Shown piece by piece: positions 14,796 to 23,442 of a stretch of 24,149 nucleotides of DNA. The stretch is taken from positions 1 to 24,149 of the forward strand of contig CAYPOI010000040.1 in NCBI GenBank assembly GCA_964412365.1, given 5' to 3'. The notes beneath the pieces are model-generated. The model was not told the DNA's origin. It made no database searches and was given only the letters and a program-made list of their open reading frames with translations. Every line of letters starts with the position of its first letter. Position 1 is the first letter of the stretch. The stretch is from CAMTWZ01 sp964412365. GTDB taxonomy: Bacteria > Bacteroidota > Rhodothermia > Balneolales > HLUCCA01. The position numbers and the translations under genes are program-made.

Positions 14796-16357
14796 TTCGA
14801 GTTCTTCTTGTTTGTCTACTATTGATGGCGCCTTCGGTGATGAACGCCCAGATCTATGGTCCTCGTCCGGAGCTGATGGCCCCATTCATCCAGAACAGCA
14901 TTTCGAACATGGCGGCGTTCGGGGACACCTTATGGGTGGGACCGTCGCTGAACCGGAACATCGGTCATTCCAACAGCTGGTATGTGGCCGAAAACGCAGA
15001 TACCGTGATCAATGGGCCGGGCCGCTTGTTTTCGATCTCGCTCGGGCAGGACACGATCGTGGCAGGCCTGGGGTTCTCCAAGGATGTTGGCGACGCGTCG
15101 ATACAGACCGCTCTTGGGTTTTATGTGAGCGTGGACGGAGGCGACCAATGGCGGTATATCGAGCCACCATTGGATGCACTGGATGCCGATTCGATTTTGT
15201 ATGGTGGTCGCTACATCGATGCTCTGCCGATCGTGGTGCCGGAACAATCGCCGCCATACAACGTGGATTTTCGCGGGGATGTGATTTTTTCCGCGTCGTG
15301 GGCCTCGGGAATTCGACGGTCTACGGATTTCGGCTTCACCTGGGAACGGATTCTCCTGCCTCCTACCGAGCTCGATTCTTTGGTCCCGGAACAGACATAT
15401 GAGTTTTACTTCGATCCGCGTGTCCCTCAAAGCGGTTCCCCGAACCTCCCGATGTTTCGCAATGGTTGGCAGAACTTCCTCGGATTCAGCGTGATGATCG
15501 ATGGCATCGGACGTGTTTGGGCCGGAAGCGCAGGCGGCATCAACGTATCCGACAATGCCTTGACCGCTCCCGCCGATTCCATCCGCTGGCGTCATTTTCG
15601 GGCCGGAATCGGAACCACGAGCATGATGGGCAATTGGATCATCCGCATCCGCGAACATCCTCTTACGGGCGATGTGTGGATGACGAACTGGATCACCGGT
15701 GATGGGGAATCGCAAGGAATCGTGGCCACATCCGACGGCGGACAGACATTCCGTCGCTATCTGGAAGGCGAGCGCATCAACGATATCGGGTTTCATGATG
15801 GCAAAATCTTCGCAGCAGGTGAGTTCAATCTGTTCATCAGTTCGGATGACGGCCAGACCTGGGAGCAGCGCACAGGCATCCGATCCACAAACGCTCGACT
15901 CAAGCCCAGCACATCGTTCCGGACTATCGCTTCAACGACTTCCCGCATGTATATCGGTACGAGCGACGGACTCATTTCAACGGCGGATGGTGGCGAAACG
16001 TGGGATATCCAACGTGTCGATTTTCCATTGTCGGGCAGCAATGTCCATACCGATGTGAATCGGGATGTGACCCATTATGCCTACCCCAATCCGTACAGCC
16101 GTTCACAGCATGATGTGGCGCGGATCCGATTCGAAGCCCAAGCCGGCGTATCAGCGTCCATCACTTTCTATGATTTCGGCATGAATCCCATCCGTACCAT
16201 TCGCACGGATGGCGCGTCGATTGGCGTTTCGGGTGTGTATGAAGCGGAATGGGATGGGTTGGATGGAGCCGGACGCAAGGTGGCGAATGGTCCCGTCTTC
16301 TATCGGATCGATGCGGGTGGATCCATCCTGAACGGTAAACTTTTGGTGCTCGACTGA
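14792..16357 (+). CDS. Secreted BNR/Asp-box beta-propeller protein with C-terminal FlgD-like / T9SS-type domain
   Basis: A 521-residue exported protein. It has an N-terminal signal peptide ending near N-A-Q (residue 20). Asp-box repeats follow: S-V-D-G-G-D-Q-W (about 113-120), S-T-D-F-G-F-T-W (about 177-184), T-S-D-G-G-Q-T-F (about 313-320), S-S-D-D-G-Q-T-W (about 350-357) and T-A-D-G-G-E-T-W (about 397-404). These suggest a sialidase-like or YCF48-like beta-propeller, without evidence for sialidase catalysis. From about residue 430 (Y-P-N-P-Y) a beta-sandwich ends in W-D-G-L-D-G-A-G-R-K-V-A-N-G. This is the FlgD-like type common as a type IX secretion sorting domain. The GTG start has GAGG at 14783-14786 as a plausible ribosome site and overlaps the previous stop by 4 bases. 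Confidence 0.82.
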   Translation: MIRVLLVCLLLMAPSVMNAQIYGPRPELMAPFIQNSISNMAAFGDTLWVGPSLNRNIGHSNSWYVAENADTVINGPGRLFSISLGQDTIVAGLGFSKDVGDASIQTALGFYVSVDGGDQWRYIEPPLDALDADSILYGGRYIDALPIVVPEQSPPYNVDFRGDVIFSASWASGIRRSTDFGFTWERILLPPTELDSLVPEQTYEFYFDPRVPQSGSPNLPMFRNGWQNFLGFSVMIDGIGRVWAGSAGGINVSDNALTAPADSIRWRHFRAGIGTTSMMGNWIIRIREHPLTGDVWMTNWITGDGESQGIVATSDGGQTFRRYLEGERINDIGFHDGKIFAAGEFNLFISSDDGQTWEQRTGIRSTNARLKPSTSFRTIASTTSRMYIGTSDGLISTADGGETWDIQRVDFPLSGSNVHTDVNRDVTHYAYPNPYSRSQHDVARIRFEAQAGVSASITFYDFGMNPIRTIRTDGASIGVSGVYEAEWDGLDGAGRKVANGPVFYRIDAGGSILNGKLLVLD

Positions 16358-17358
16358 TGCGAAATCTCACACTGCTACTTCTACTAGCGATGGCGGCGCC
16401 ACTCATGGCTCAATCGGGCCAGTTTGCAGGCGCACCGTTCCGCGTGGGTCATTCGGCCTATGCGATGTCGTTGGGAAATGCGATGACAGCTTCCGGCAAC
16501 TCGGGCATGTCGTATTTCAATCCGGCGCTTGCGGCAACAGCCGGCTCGAAGCAGTTTGAATTAAGCACGGCGCTGATGTCGTTCGATCGCAAACTGAGCG
16601 GACTCACCTTCACGACGAAACTCCCTCCTGCCGCCGGACTCACCATCGGCTTGGTCCATAGCGGTGTCAGCAACTTCGATGGTCGAACCTTGAGCGGATA
16701 TCCGACCGAGCGCTTCGGCATCTACGAGGCGCAACTCTTCACGCAATTCGGAATTCGTGCAGGTAAAAACACGCAATTGGGAGTCGGATTCAAAATTTCA
16801 ATGGCCGATTATGGAAATAATGTGGATCCGGCCAGATCCGTATCCCTAGACTTGGGAGTGCGCAGACAATTGACAGAGAATGCCGCGTTGGGCATCACCA
16901 TACAAGACATCATCGGTTCTTACACCTGGAACACGCAGGAATTATGGGGAACCGTCGGGTCCAATCAGCAAGTCGACAAGTTTCCGATGCGGTTGAAGAC
17001 CGGCTTGGAGTATCAGATCAAACCGATCAACGTGGTGGCCTACGGCGAGCTAGAACGACGCGTGTTGTTCGCATCGTACGAGGAAGTGAGCCTGTCCACA
17101 TCCTTAGGTGAACCGTTCATGGTGCGCGAGACGGTCGACATCACCAACAAAGAGGATTTCCTCCGACTCGGCGCCGAGTGGTTCGCCCATGAACGCCTGC
17201 GTGTCCGCGCCGGGTGGCAAAGTGACGACCGTTGGGCGGCGGGCTTCAGCCTCCTCATCCCTCTGGAACGCTATATTCCGGTCATCGATTATACCGTGGC
17301 CAGCGAACCCGGACGCGTAAGCATCCTCCATCAATTCGCATTCCGATTCCAATTATGA
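16357..17358 (+). CDS. PorV/PorQ-like outer-membrane beta-barrel protein
   Basis: A 333-residue protein with a signal peptide ending at L-M-A-Q (about residue 19). An alternating beta-strand pattern then ends in the aromatic/hydrophobic terminus F-A-F-R-F-Q-L, as expected for an outer-membrane barrel. The early segment A-Y-A-M-S-L-G-N-A-M-T-A...M-S-Y-F-N-P-A-L-A resembles the start of PorV/PorQ and UPF0164/FadL-like barrels (S-x-G-x-A...x-N-P-A). PorV-type proteins act as shuttle or anchor partners of type IX secretion, which fits a location directly after a gene with a T9SS-like C-terminal domain. The ATG shares one base with the previous stop (TGATG). The exact subfamily is uncertain. Confidence 0.78.
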   Translation: MRNLTLLLLLAMAAPLMAQSGQFAGAPFRVGHSAYAMSLGNAMTASGNSGMSYFNPALAATAGSKQFELSTALMSFDRKLSGLTFTTKLPPAAGLTIGLVHSGVSNFDGRTLSGYPTERFGIYEAQLFTQFGIRAGKNTQLGVGFKISMADYGNNVDPARSVSLDLGVRRQLTENAALGITIQDIIGSYTWNTQELWGTVGSNQQVDKFPMRLKTGLEYQIKPINVVAYGELERRVLFASYEEVSLSTSLGEPFMVRETVDITNKEDFLRLGAEWFAHERLRVRAGWQSDDRWAAGFSLLIPLERYIPVIDYTVASEPGRVSILHQFAFRFQL

Positions 17359-18263
17359 GACCGATCTTCTTCCTGCTGATCCTCAGCCTGCCGATCACTG
17401 TTGTCTCACAATCCGACGGTGGCCTGCGTTTCTTGTCGATCGGCACCGATCCGGTTCAGCTTGCCAGCGCCGAAACGATGTCCGCATCCACGACCGGAGC
17501 AACAACTCTCTTCGCGAATCCGGCTCTGATGGGATTTGAAACGGGCTCGTCCCTCGGTTTGTCGAACACCTTCTGGCTCGATGGGGCCTACAATCGAACC
17601 GCCGCTTGGGTTCAACCATCCCGGTTCGGCACCTTCGGATTCGGCGTGCTGTCGTCCACCATTTCCGATATCGAGGCGAGGCAAACCCCGGGTCCGCCAG
17701 ACGGCACATTCAATGTCACCTATCTGTCGTTCACCGGCGGATTTGCGAAGCAATTCGGGGCGGTTTCGGTCGGCGTGAACGCATCTTGGCTGTCGGAGCA
17801 ACTTTTCGATTATTCTGCGACGGGTTACAGCGTAGGTGGTGGCATCGCCGCGCGCTTGCTGGATGATCGCCTCCGACTAGGGTCCACCGTTCAGCATCTT
17901 GGAAAAATGGACCCTCTGATCAGTCAATCCTCACCCCTACCATCGATTTGGAGAACCGGTGCGCGTGCCGACATCATTCAATTCTCGGTGAACGGCTCCT
18001 CTGAAATCCCCATCCTCATTTCAACGGCCGCCGATGTGCACGTGCCGTTGGATGATGAAGACGCCTATATGTCTGCCGCAATGAATGTGACGGTATCAGA
18101 TGTGCTGACCTTTTTTGGTGGAATCCGCTCGGGCGACACTCGTCGTCCCTTCGGCACCGGGATGTCCGTCCAGTGGCAGAAATTCCGTTTCGCGTATGCC
18201 TTGGTACCCTTTGACTCCGGTTTCGGCATGACCCATACCTTGGGCATCAACATCGGCATTTGA
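17355..18263 (+). CDS. PorV/PorQ-like outer-membrane beta-barrel protein (second copy type)
   Basis: A 302-residue exported protein. The frame extends upstream to 17232, but the ATG at 17355 begins a clear signal peptide (M-R-P-I-F-F-L-L-I-L-S-L ... V-V-S-Q) and makes an ATGA overlap with the previous gene. The mature N-terminus G-L-R-F-L-S-I-G-T-D-P-V-Q-L-A-S-A and T-T-L-F-A-N-P-A-L-M-G resemble the PorV/PorQ family. The rest is beta-barrel-like and ends in T-L-G-I-N-I-G-I. It shares the same general layout as the gene before it, but the sequences differ, so they look like divergent paralogues rather than a recent duplication. No clear hairpin terminator follows its stop; an A-rich stretch lies just downstream. 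Confidence 0.78.
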   Translation: MRPIFFLLILSLPITVVSQSDGGLRFLSIGTDPVQLASAETMSASTTGATTLFANPALMGFETGSSLGLSNTFWLDGAYNRTAAWVQPSRFGTFGFGVLSSTISDIEARQTPGPPDGTFNVTYLSFTGGFAKQFGAVSVGVNASWLSEQLFDYSATGYSVGGGIAARLLDDRLRLGSTVQHLGKMDPLISQSSPLPSIWRTGARADIIQFSVNGSSEIPILISTAADVHVPLDDEDAYMSAAMNVTVSDVLTFFGGIRSGDTRRPFGTGMSVQWQKFRFAYALVPFDSGFGMTHTLGINIGI

Positions 18264-18326
18264 AAAAAAACGCTAAAGAAACGCAGCAACCGAATACGGG
18301 CGCTGGCTGTTCACTATTTTGCGTTT

Positions 18327-18839
18327 ATGAAATCTGTTCTGTGTTTGGCACTCGTCATTTTGTCGGTCACCTCGTGCTCTGGTGAGAAGATGGACGTGCG
18401 TCCTGCCCCGGAAATCGAATGGGTATCAATTGAAGACGGATTGAAGGATGCGAAAGAAAGCGACAAGAAGATATTGGTGAATGTCTACACCGATTGGTGC
18501 GATTTCTGCAAAAAAATGACGAATACGGTGTATCCCGACTCAACCGTACGTTCCAGCGTATATGAACATTTCGTATCGGTGGGATTGAACGCGGAATCCG
18601 AAAAGTTGGTGCGATATCAGGGTGAATCCCTCACCGAGAAGGAATTGGCCCGGAAATTGGGCATCCGCTCCTATCCGACCATGCTCTTTCTGAATTCAAA
18701 CGGAGAGTTGATTCTTCAGTCGAACGGGTATATGCCGGCAAATGATTTCAACCGGATGCTGATGTATATGGGCACTAATGCCTACCTGACGATGGAATTC
18801 ATCGATTACGTGCCCGATCACAGCACCGCGAAGCGTTAG
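18327..18839 (+). CDS. Thioredoxin-fold lipoprotein
   Basis: A 170-residue protein with a lipoprotein signal (V-T-S-C-S, lipidated Cys17) and a thioredoxin fold. The active-site motif is W-C-D-F-C-K-K-M (Cys58 and Cys61), and S-Y-P-T-M supplies the cis-proline loop near residue 118. It resembles the periplasmic 'thioredoxin family protein' group and probably acts as a membrane-anchored thiol:disulfide oxidoreductase in the periplasm; its partner is unknown. A 63-base gap separates it from the barrel gene upstream, enough for its own promoter, although none is convincing by eye. Its TAG stop interlocks with the TAA stop of the convergent pssA (sequence TTAG). Confidence 0.85.
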   Translation: MKSVLCLALVILSVTSCSGEKMDVRPAPEIEWVSIEDGLKDAKESDKKILVNVYTDWCDFCKKMTNTVYPDSTVRSSVYEHFVSVGLNAESEKLVRYQGESLTEKELARKLGIRSYPTMLFLNSNGELILQSNGYMPANDFNRMLMYMGTNAYLTMEFIDYVPDHSTAKR

Positions 18840-19639
18840 TCGGTTGGTGTCGGATCGTCGCTCATGAACTCGGTCCAGAATTGGATGAGTCCGGTGAACA
18901 ATCCTTTTCCGATGTACGCCACCATCGAAAGGATGAGGCCATCTTCCCTGAAAAAAATGAGCAAAGCGGTAGACGCCATGATCCAATACACTTTGAACTT
19001 GTCGACCGGCTGACCCCGTTTGAATCGGGGCAGTTTGTCGAAAGGCACCGCGCTCACCATCAGGACGGATAGAAGAATTGTCATCGGGATCAGCACTTGG
19101 TTCAATCCGTTTTCCAGAAACAGGAACCATTCCGGCACGTCGCGGAAAAACAGATAAAACGAAACGACCATACCGGCCTGAACCGGAATCGGCATACCCC
19201 GGAAGTGATGCGGTGATTCCTCTACTTTCGCTTCCACATTGAAACGGGCCAATCGGATCGCACCACACATGGCCGGCAAAGCAGCCAATAGGATGCCGAT
19301 CGGTTGCGACAAGGCGAACAATCCATATTTGTACAAGAGCAACCCCGGAGCCACGCCGAACGAAACCACATCACTCAATGAATCCAATTCGGCGCCAAAC
19401 TGACCGGATGAGCTGGTGAGGCGAGCCATGAACCCATCCAAACCGTCAAAAACACCGGCAAAGACAATCAACCAAGCGCCATTGACCAATTTTCCTTCTG
19501 AAATCATGACAATGGCCATGAATCCGCAGAACAGGTTCATCAAGGTGAAGAAGCTCGGCACCACGCCTTTGGGAATCGGCTTCTGAAACCGTGGCTTGAT
19601 GCGGCTTTGATAGCGTTCTCTGACCGTACTGTTGCTCAT
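18836..19639 (-). CDS. pssA: CDP-diacylglycerol--serine O-phosphatidyltransferase PssA
   Basis: PssA makes phosphatidylserine from CDP-diacylglycerol and serine in the inner membrane. The 267-residue multi-pass protein carries the complete CDP-alcohol phosphatidyltransferase signature: D-G-L-D-G-F-M-A-R then, after eight residues, G...D...D (Asp65, Asp68, Asp86 and Asp90). Several hydrophobic helices surround it. It is the larger, membrane-embedded type of PssA, not the PLD-type enzyme of E. coli. ATG at 19639 overlaps the psd stop by 4 bases, so the phosphatidylserine maker and its decarboxylase are translationally coupled. It is the last gene of the minus-strand run. Confidence 0.94.
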   Translation of the reverse strand: MSNSTVRERYQSRIKPRFQKPIPKGVVPSFFTLMNLFCGFMAIVMISEGKLVNGAWLIVFAGVFDGLDGFMARLTSSSGQFGAELDSLSDVVSFGVAPGLLLYKYGLFALSQPIGILLAALPAMCGAIRLARFNVEAKVEESPHHFRGMPIPVQAGMVVSFYLFFRDVPEWFLFLENGLNQVLIPMTILLSVLMVSAVPFDKLPRFKRGQPVDKFKVYWIMASTALLIFFREDGLILSMVAYIGKGLFTGLIQFWTEFMSDDPTPTD

Positions 19640-20286
19640 CGGATACGTCCCAATATGGTTTCTCCGGCGACAGTGATATCGCCGATGTTCACATTCAATT
19701 CGATAGAATCGGGAATCAACAGATCCATTCTAGACCCGAATTTCATGATGCCGAAGCGGTCTCCGGCGGCAACCGTATCCCCTTCGTTGATATGAAAGGT
19801 GATGCGGCGGGCGATGAATCCGGTGATCTGCTTGAAATACATTTTCGTGCCAGATGCATGACGCACACCGAATTCGGCGCGCTCATTCAGCAGGGAGGCT
19901 TTTTCGTGCCAAGCGACGAGATACTCCCCCGGATGGTACATCTTGTATTCCACGACACCACTCAAGGGAATGCGGTTCACATGCACATTCATTGGTGACA
20001 GGAAAATGCTCACTTGTGTGACTTCCTCCTTCAGGTAATTCGCTTCGACCACGCGTTGGATGAGGATCACTTTTCCATCCGCCGGCGAAATCAACAGATT
20101 CGGATCTTGAGGTGTCACTCGATCCGGATCACGGAAAAAGAACACGGTGAAGCCGGTGATGAACACGGCTAAACCGAAGAACAACCATTGTGGCCAGGAT
20201 CCCAACCACCATCCGATAGCGATAAAGACAATTGAAATGGCGGCGGCAATCCAGATCGTGGAATATCCGTCAGGTGCGAACTTCAA
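19636..20286 (-). CDS. psd: Phosphatidylserine decarboxylase Psd (short form)
   Basis: Psd converts phosphatidylserine to phosphatidylethanolamine using a pyruvoyl group made by self-cleavage. The 216-residue protein is the short, PSD-A type. It has two N-terminal hydrophobic segments, F-F-R-D-P-D-R at about 50-56, S-P-A-D-G-K-V at 67-73 and S-P-M-N-V-H-V-N-R at 97-105. The self-cleavage site is in K-F-G-S-R-M-D (between Gly184 and Ser185). The start is TTG at 20286, supported by a GGAGG five bases upstream and by one-base spacing from the rseP stop. Products of the psd-pssA pair supply the main zwitterionic lipid of the envelope. Confidence 0.93.
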   Translation of the reverse strand: MKFAPDGYSTIWIAAAISIVFIAIGWWLGSWPQWLFFGLAVFITGFTVFFFRDPDRVTPQDPNLLISPADGKVILIQRVVEANYLKEEVTQVSIFLSPMNVHVNRIPLSGVVEYKMYHPGEYLVAWHEKASLLNERAEFGVRHASGTKMYFKQITGFIARRITFHINEGDTVAAGDRFGIMKFGSRMDLLIPDSIELNVNIGDITVAGETILGRIR

Positions 20287-20287
20287 A

Positions 20288-21640
20288 TCAGCCTCCGAAA
20301 AAGCGAAGAATATCGTTGAATGTGACGAAAATCATCAATCCGAGAACCAATACCATCCCCACCTGCTGCATCACCATGCGGAAACGGACGGAAGGTTCTT
20401 TGCGGACAATCGCTTCGTACACAAGAAATACAAAATGACCACCATCGAGTACCGGTATCGGCAACATGTTCATGATGGCCAGGGTGATGCTCAAGAATGC
20501 GGTGATGGTCCAGAAACCAACCCAACCGCTCCGGTCAGTGGCTTGACGTGTGACAGACGCGATGGCCAATGGTCCACCCAGATTTTCGCGAAGGGACACA
20601 TCCCCGGAAAACAGAAGCCCGAAGCCGCTCAGAATGCCATTGGTCGATTCCCAGGTATTGGCCACACCGGCGCCGATGCCACCAAAAAATCCGTAGCTGA
20701 CCGACACCACTCCGAACTGATCCACCGGATTTACAGGATAGATTCCAACGGTTTTGGAAACCGGTTCTGGCGTCACACTTACGGTGAGAGTATCGGTTTC
20801 ACGCACCAAGGTGAGATCCATCGAGCCTTCGCTGCCTTTGATGAGCGTTGTGAGGTGGGTCCACCAATGGACGTCTTGTCCGTCCACCGCGATGATGCGA
20901 TCGCCGCCTTGGATGCCGGCTTTTTCTGCGGCAGAACCCATCACGGTTGACGAAATGATGCTTGGAAGCGCGTTTTCAATCGAAATGAAATTCGGGCTGC
21001 TGTTGAGGCGGTCGATGAATCCGGCAGGTGCAGGAAGTTCCACAACCGCTTCGTCGCGCTCCACTTGAAAGACAATGTTCGATGAAGTAAGATCGGCGAT
21101 TGAGAACAGGTTGCCGCCTTTGTACGTCTCAGGGCGGTTTCCATTCACTGAGATCAGGCGGTCGCCGGACCGGAATCCAACCTCATGAGCCAGCGATTCT
21201 TGCGGGATGTACAAGCTTCCGACATTCTCTGCAGGCACTTCTTGCGAGCCATAGGTCCAGAACATGCCCGTGTAGATCACGACAGCCAAAATCATGTTGA
21301 AAATCACACCGGCGGTAATCACAATCATCCGTTGCCAAACGGGTTTGCTGCGGTATTCCCAAGGCTGTGGCTCGGACTCGATGAACGACTCGTCCATGCT
21401 TTCATCGATCATACCGGAGATTTTCACATACCCGCCCAGTGGTGTTGCCGAAATACAATAGTCGGTATCACCTTTTTTGAACCCGAACAAGCGTGGTGGA
21501 AAACCTACGGAAAACCGCTCGACTCGCATCCCGAACCATTTGGCAGCGAGAAAATGCCCCAACTCATGAATCAACACAAGGATGAAAATGGCGCCGATGA
21601 AGATGCCGATGGTAGTTAGAACGGACAGGAAGGATTCCAT
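20288..21640 (-). CDS. rseP: Site-2 protease RseP (zinc metalloprotease with two PDZ domains)
   Basis: RseP is an intramembrane zinc protease that cuts anti-sigma factors and leftover signal peptides. The 450-residue protein has the zinc-binding H-E-L-G-H at residues 25-29 in the first membrane helix. Two PDZ-like regions lie in the middle (around R-S-G-D-R-L-I-S-V-N-G and I-Q-G-G-D-R-I-I-A-V-D-G). The second active-site motif N-M-L-P-I-P-V-L-D-G-G-H is near 390-402, with C-terminal membrane helices. An in-frame TTG lies one codon upstream (21643), but the ATG at 21640 is the likelier start. It begins 15 bases after dxr ends, a neighbour arrangement common in bacteria. Confidence 0.94.
   Translation of the reverse strand: MESFLSVLTTIGIFIGAIFILVLIHELGHFLAAKWFGMRVERFSVGFPPRLFGFKKGDTDYCISATPLGGYVKISGMIDESMDESFIESEPQPWEYRSKPVWQRMIVITAGVIFNMILAVVIYTGMFWTYGSQEVPAENVGSLYIPQESLAHEVGFRSGDRLISVNGNRPETYKGGNLFSIADLTSSNIVFQVERDEAVVELPAPAGFIDRLNSSPNFISIENALPSIISSTVMGSAAEKAGIQGGDRIIAVDGQDVHWWTHLTTLIKGSEGSMDLTLVRETDTLTVSVTPEPVSKTVGIYPVNPVDQFGVVSVSYGFFGGIGAGVANTWESTNGILSGFGLLFSGDVSLRENLGGPLAIASVTRQATDRSGWVGFWTITAFLSITLAIMNMLPIPVLDGGHFVFLVYEAIVRKEPSVRFRMVMQQVGMVLVLGLMIFVTFNDILRFFGG
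20292..20296 (-). promoter_or_regulatory. Shine-Dalgarno GGAGG for the TTG start of psd
   Basis: The minus strand reads GGAGG, five bases, then TTG. The site lies inside the last codons of rseP. It decides the psd start because no ATG is available, and it shows that this genome does use anti-SD pairing at some genes. Confidence 0.7.
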
Positions 21641-21655
21641 CAAAGAAAAGATTGG

Positions 21656-22804
21656 TTATAGTGACGATGCCCGCGTACGGGTTTCTTGATTCACGAACGG
21701 CAGATCACTTAGTTGGATGGAACCACCGCTTGGCGTATGAGCCAAACAATCTTCCACCAAAGAAGCGATTCGAATATACGGAATTTCGTGGTTGAGGAAC
21801 CGTTGCACCGCCACCTCGTTGGCCGCATTGAGCACGGCTGGAGAGTATCCACCGGCCACCATCGCCTCCATCGCCAACCTAAAACAGGGGAAACGTTCGG
21901 TATCCACTTGAGAAAACGTCAACTCCGTGGTTCGAGTCCAATCCACTCTTGGCGAGTCCAGCTCCCATCGATCGGGGTAACTGATCGCATACTGGATCGG
22001 CACTTTCATGTCCGGCATTCCCAATTGAGCTTTGATGGATCCATCGGTGAATTGAACCATCGAATGGATGATGCTTTGCGGATGGATGAGGGCTTCGATC
22101 TGGTCGTGGCGCAACTGAAACAGCCAATAGGCTTCGATCACTTCCAAACCTTTATTCATCAAAGTGGAGGAATCGATGGTGATTTTCGACCCCATGGTCC
22201 AGTTCGGGTGCGCCAAGGCATCGGCAACCGTAACCGTTGCCATCTGATTGATGGTGTGATTGCGAAAGGGCCCCCCGCTGGCTGTGATGATGAGCTTATC
22301 GACCCGCTCGATCGGTTCACCTACCAAACATTGAAGGATCGCAGAATGCTCCGAATCCACTGGCAACACCATCATTTTATCCAATCCGAGCCAAGGCTTT
22401 AGCAGTTCTCCACCCACCACCAACGATTCTTTGTTGGCAAGGGCCACTCGTTTCCCGCTTGTCAAAGCCACATGGGTCGGAAAAAACCCGGAAAACCCGA
22501 CCAAACTGTTCACAACGGTATCGGCGTCCGTGGCTCGTACGGCATCCAGAAGGGCATTCTCACCATGCAAGATGGTCGTTCCGTCCAAACCCATTTCCTT
22601 TTGCATCAGATTGTACCCGTCTTCCGATTCGATGACCGCCAACAGCGGTTTGAATTCGCGAATCTGTGCCGCAAGCAACTCCCAATTCCGATTGGCCGTG
22701 AGCAACGATACCGACAACCGATGTGGATGCTGGCGAACCACTTCCAGCGTTTGGGTACCTATGGAGCCGGTTGAGCCAAGTACGGCAAGAGAATGAAGCG
22801 TCAT
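21656..22804 (-). CDS. dxr: 1-deoxy-D-xylulose-5-phosphate reductoisomerase Dxr
   Basis: Dxr (IspC) makes 2-C-methyl-D-erythritol 4-phosphate with NADPH, the first committed step of the MEP isoprenoid pathway. The 382-residue protein has the NADPH-binding G-S-T-G-S-I-G at residues 10-16 and A-L-A-N-K-E-S-L-V in the first third. The metal/substrate region P-V-D-S-E-H-S-A is followed by T-A-S-G-G-P-F-R. W-T-M-G-x-K-I-T-I-D-S-S-T-L-M-N-K-G comes next. The presence of this gene indicates the MEP rather than the mevalonate route. ATG at 22804 overlaps the pgeF stop by 4 bases. Confidence 0.96.
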   Translation of the reverse strand: MTLHSLAVLGSTGSIGTQTLEVVRQHPHRLSVSLLTANRNWELLAAQIREFKPLLAVIESEDGYNLMQKEMGLDGTTILHGENALLDAVRATDADTVVNSLVGFSGFFPTHVALTSGKRVALANKESLVVGGELLKPWLGLDKMMVLPVDSEHSAILQCLVGEPIERVDKLIITASGGPFRNHTINQMATVTVADALAHPNWTMGSKITIDSSTLMNKGLEVIEAYWLFQLRHDQIEALIHPQSIIHSMVQFTDGSIKAQLGMPDMKVPIQYAISYPDRWELDSPRVDWTRTTELTFSQVDTERFPCFRLAMEAMVAGGYSPAVLNAANEVAVQRFLNHEIPYIRIASLVEDCLAHTPSGGSIQLSDLPFVNQETRTRASSL

Positions 22805-23442
22805 GGACGGAGTATAGGTGTTTGATTCGTGATCATCGCCAACATTCGTCCAGCCGATTCTTTTTCACGGCGAAACGACCAGAATAAATCGGGATGTTCG
22901 ACGGTACATCGCCCATCTCGAGTAAGATTGGTCGGATTCAGCCCTGCGGAAATCAAGTCCGCTTCCAAAAATCCGCCAAGGTCCACATGGGGTTTTTTGA
23001 ATCCTTCGCGATGCACGAATTGATCGGGAAACTGGACCGCGACCTCCTCTCCCACTTCGAAGGATTGGATTCCGATGCACGGACTGATCCAGGCAACGAT
23101 ATCCTGCGGATTCGAGCCCGCTTCAATCATTCGTTCGATGGCGTTGTGATGGATTCCACCCACCGCGCCACGCCAGCCTGCATGAACCGCCGCTACGATG
23201 CCATTTACCGGGTCTGAAAATAGGATGGCGGCGCAATCGGCCACTTTGATGCCGATTGTGAGACCTGGTGTGCGGGTAATCAATCCATCGGTATCGGTAT
23301 ATAAGCCATTGCGAGAGACCCAGGTCACCTTCTTTCCATGCACCTGTTTGGCAACGGCCATAATCTTTGGATCCGGCGTTTCGAGGCTGTCTCGTAATGT
23401 GAAACGTGCATCGACGGGTAAATTCAGTTTAAGCGATAACAT
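22801..23442 (-). CDS. pgeF: Peptidoglycan editing factor PgeF (YfiH / multicopper polyphenol oxidase-like)
   Basis: PgeF (YfiH, formerly 'laccase domain protein') belongs to a zinc-dependent hydrolase family. In E. coli it removes cell-wall precursors carrying L-serine in place of L-alanine, and relatives act on purine nucleosides. The 213-residue protein has the metal-ligand signatures Q-V-H-G (His35), A-D-C (Cys70) and H-A-G-W-R-G (His87). These are followed by C-I-G-x-x-x-F-E-V-G and F-W-S-F-R-R-E-K-E-S-A-G-R-M. ATG at 23442 is chosen over the TTG one codon upstream because AGGAGG lies six bases before it. The start lies 14 bases inside the end of aroE. Confidence 0.92.
   Translation of the reverse strand: MLSLKLNLPVDARFTLRDSLETPDPKIMAVAKQVHGKKVTWVSRNGLYTDTDGLITRTPGLTIGIKVADCAAILFSDPVNGIVAAVHAGWRGAVGGIHHNAIERMIEAGSNPQDIVAWISPCIGIQSFEVGEEVAVQFPDQFVHREGFKKPHVDLGGFLEADLISAGLNPTNLTRDGRCTVEHPDLFWSFRREKESAGRMLAMITNQTPILRP

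Noticed and set aside
14930..15796. Minus-strand open frame of 288 codons opposite the beta-propeller gene
   Set aside because: The plus strand has Asp-box repeats and a signal peptide in this region; the antisense translation shows neither a start context nor a domain.
18264..18326. Terminator or promoter between the second barrel gene and the thioredoxin gene
   Set aside because: There is an A-rich stretch and a TATTTTG near 18315-18321, but no stable hairpin and no matching upstream promoter element at usual spacing.
20147..20950. Plus-strand open frame of 267 codons opposite psd and rseP
   Set aside because: The opposite strand carries clear psd and rseP motifs; the frame's translation is rich in His/Gln/Arg without any family signature.
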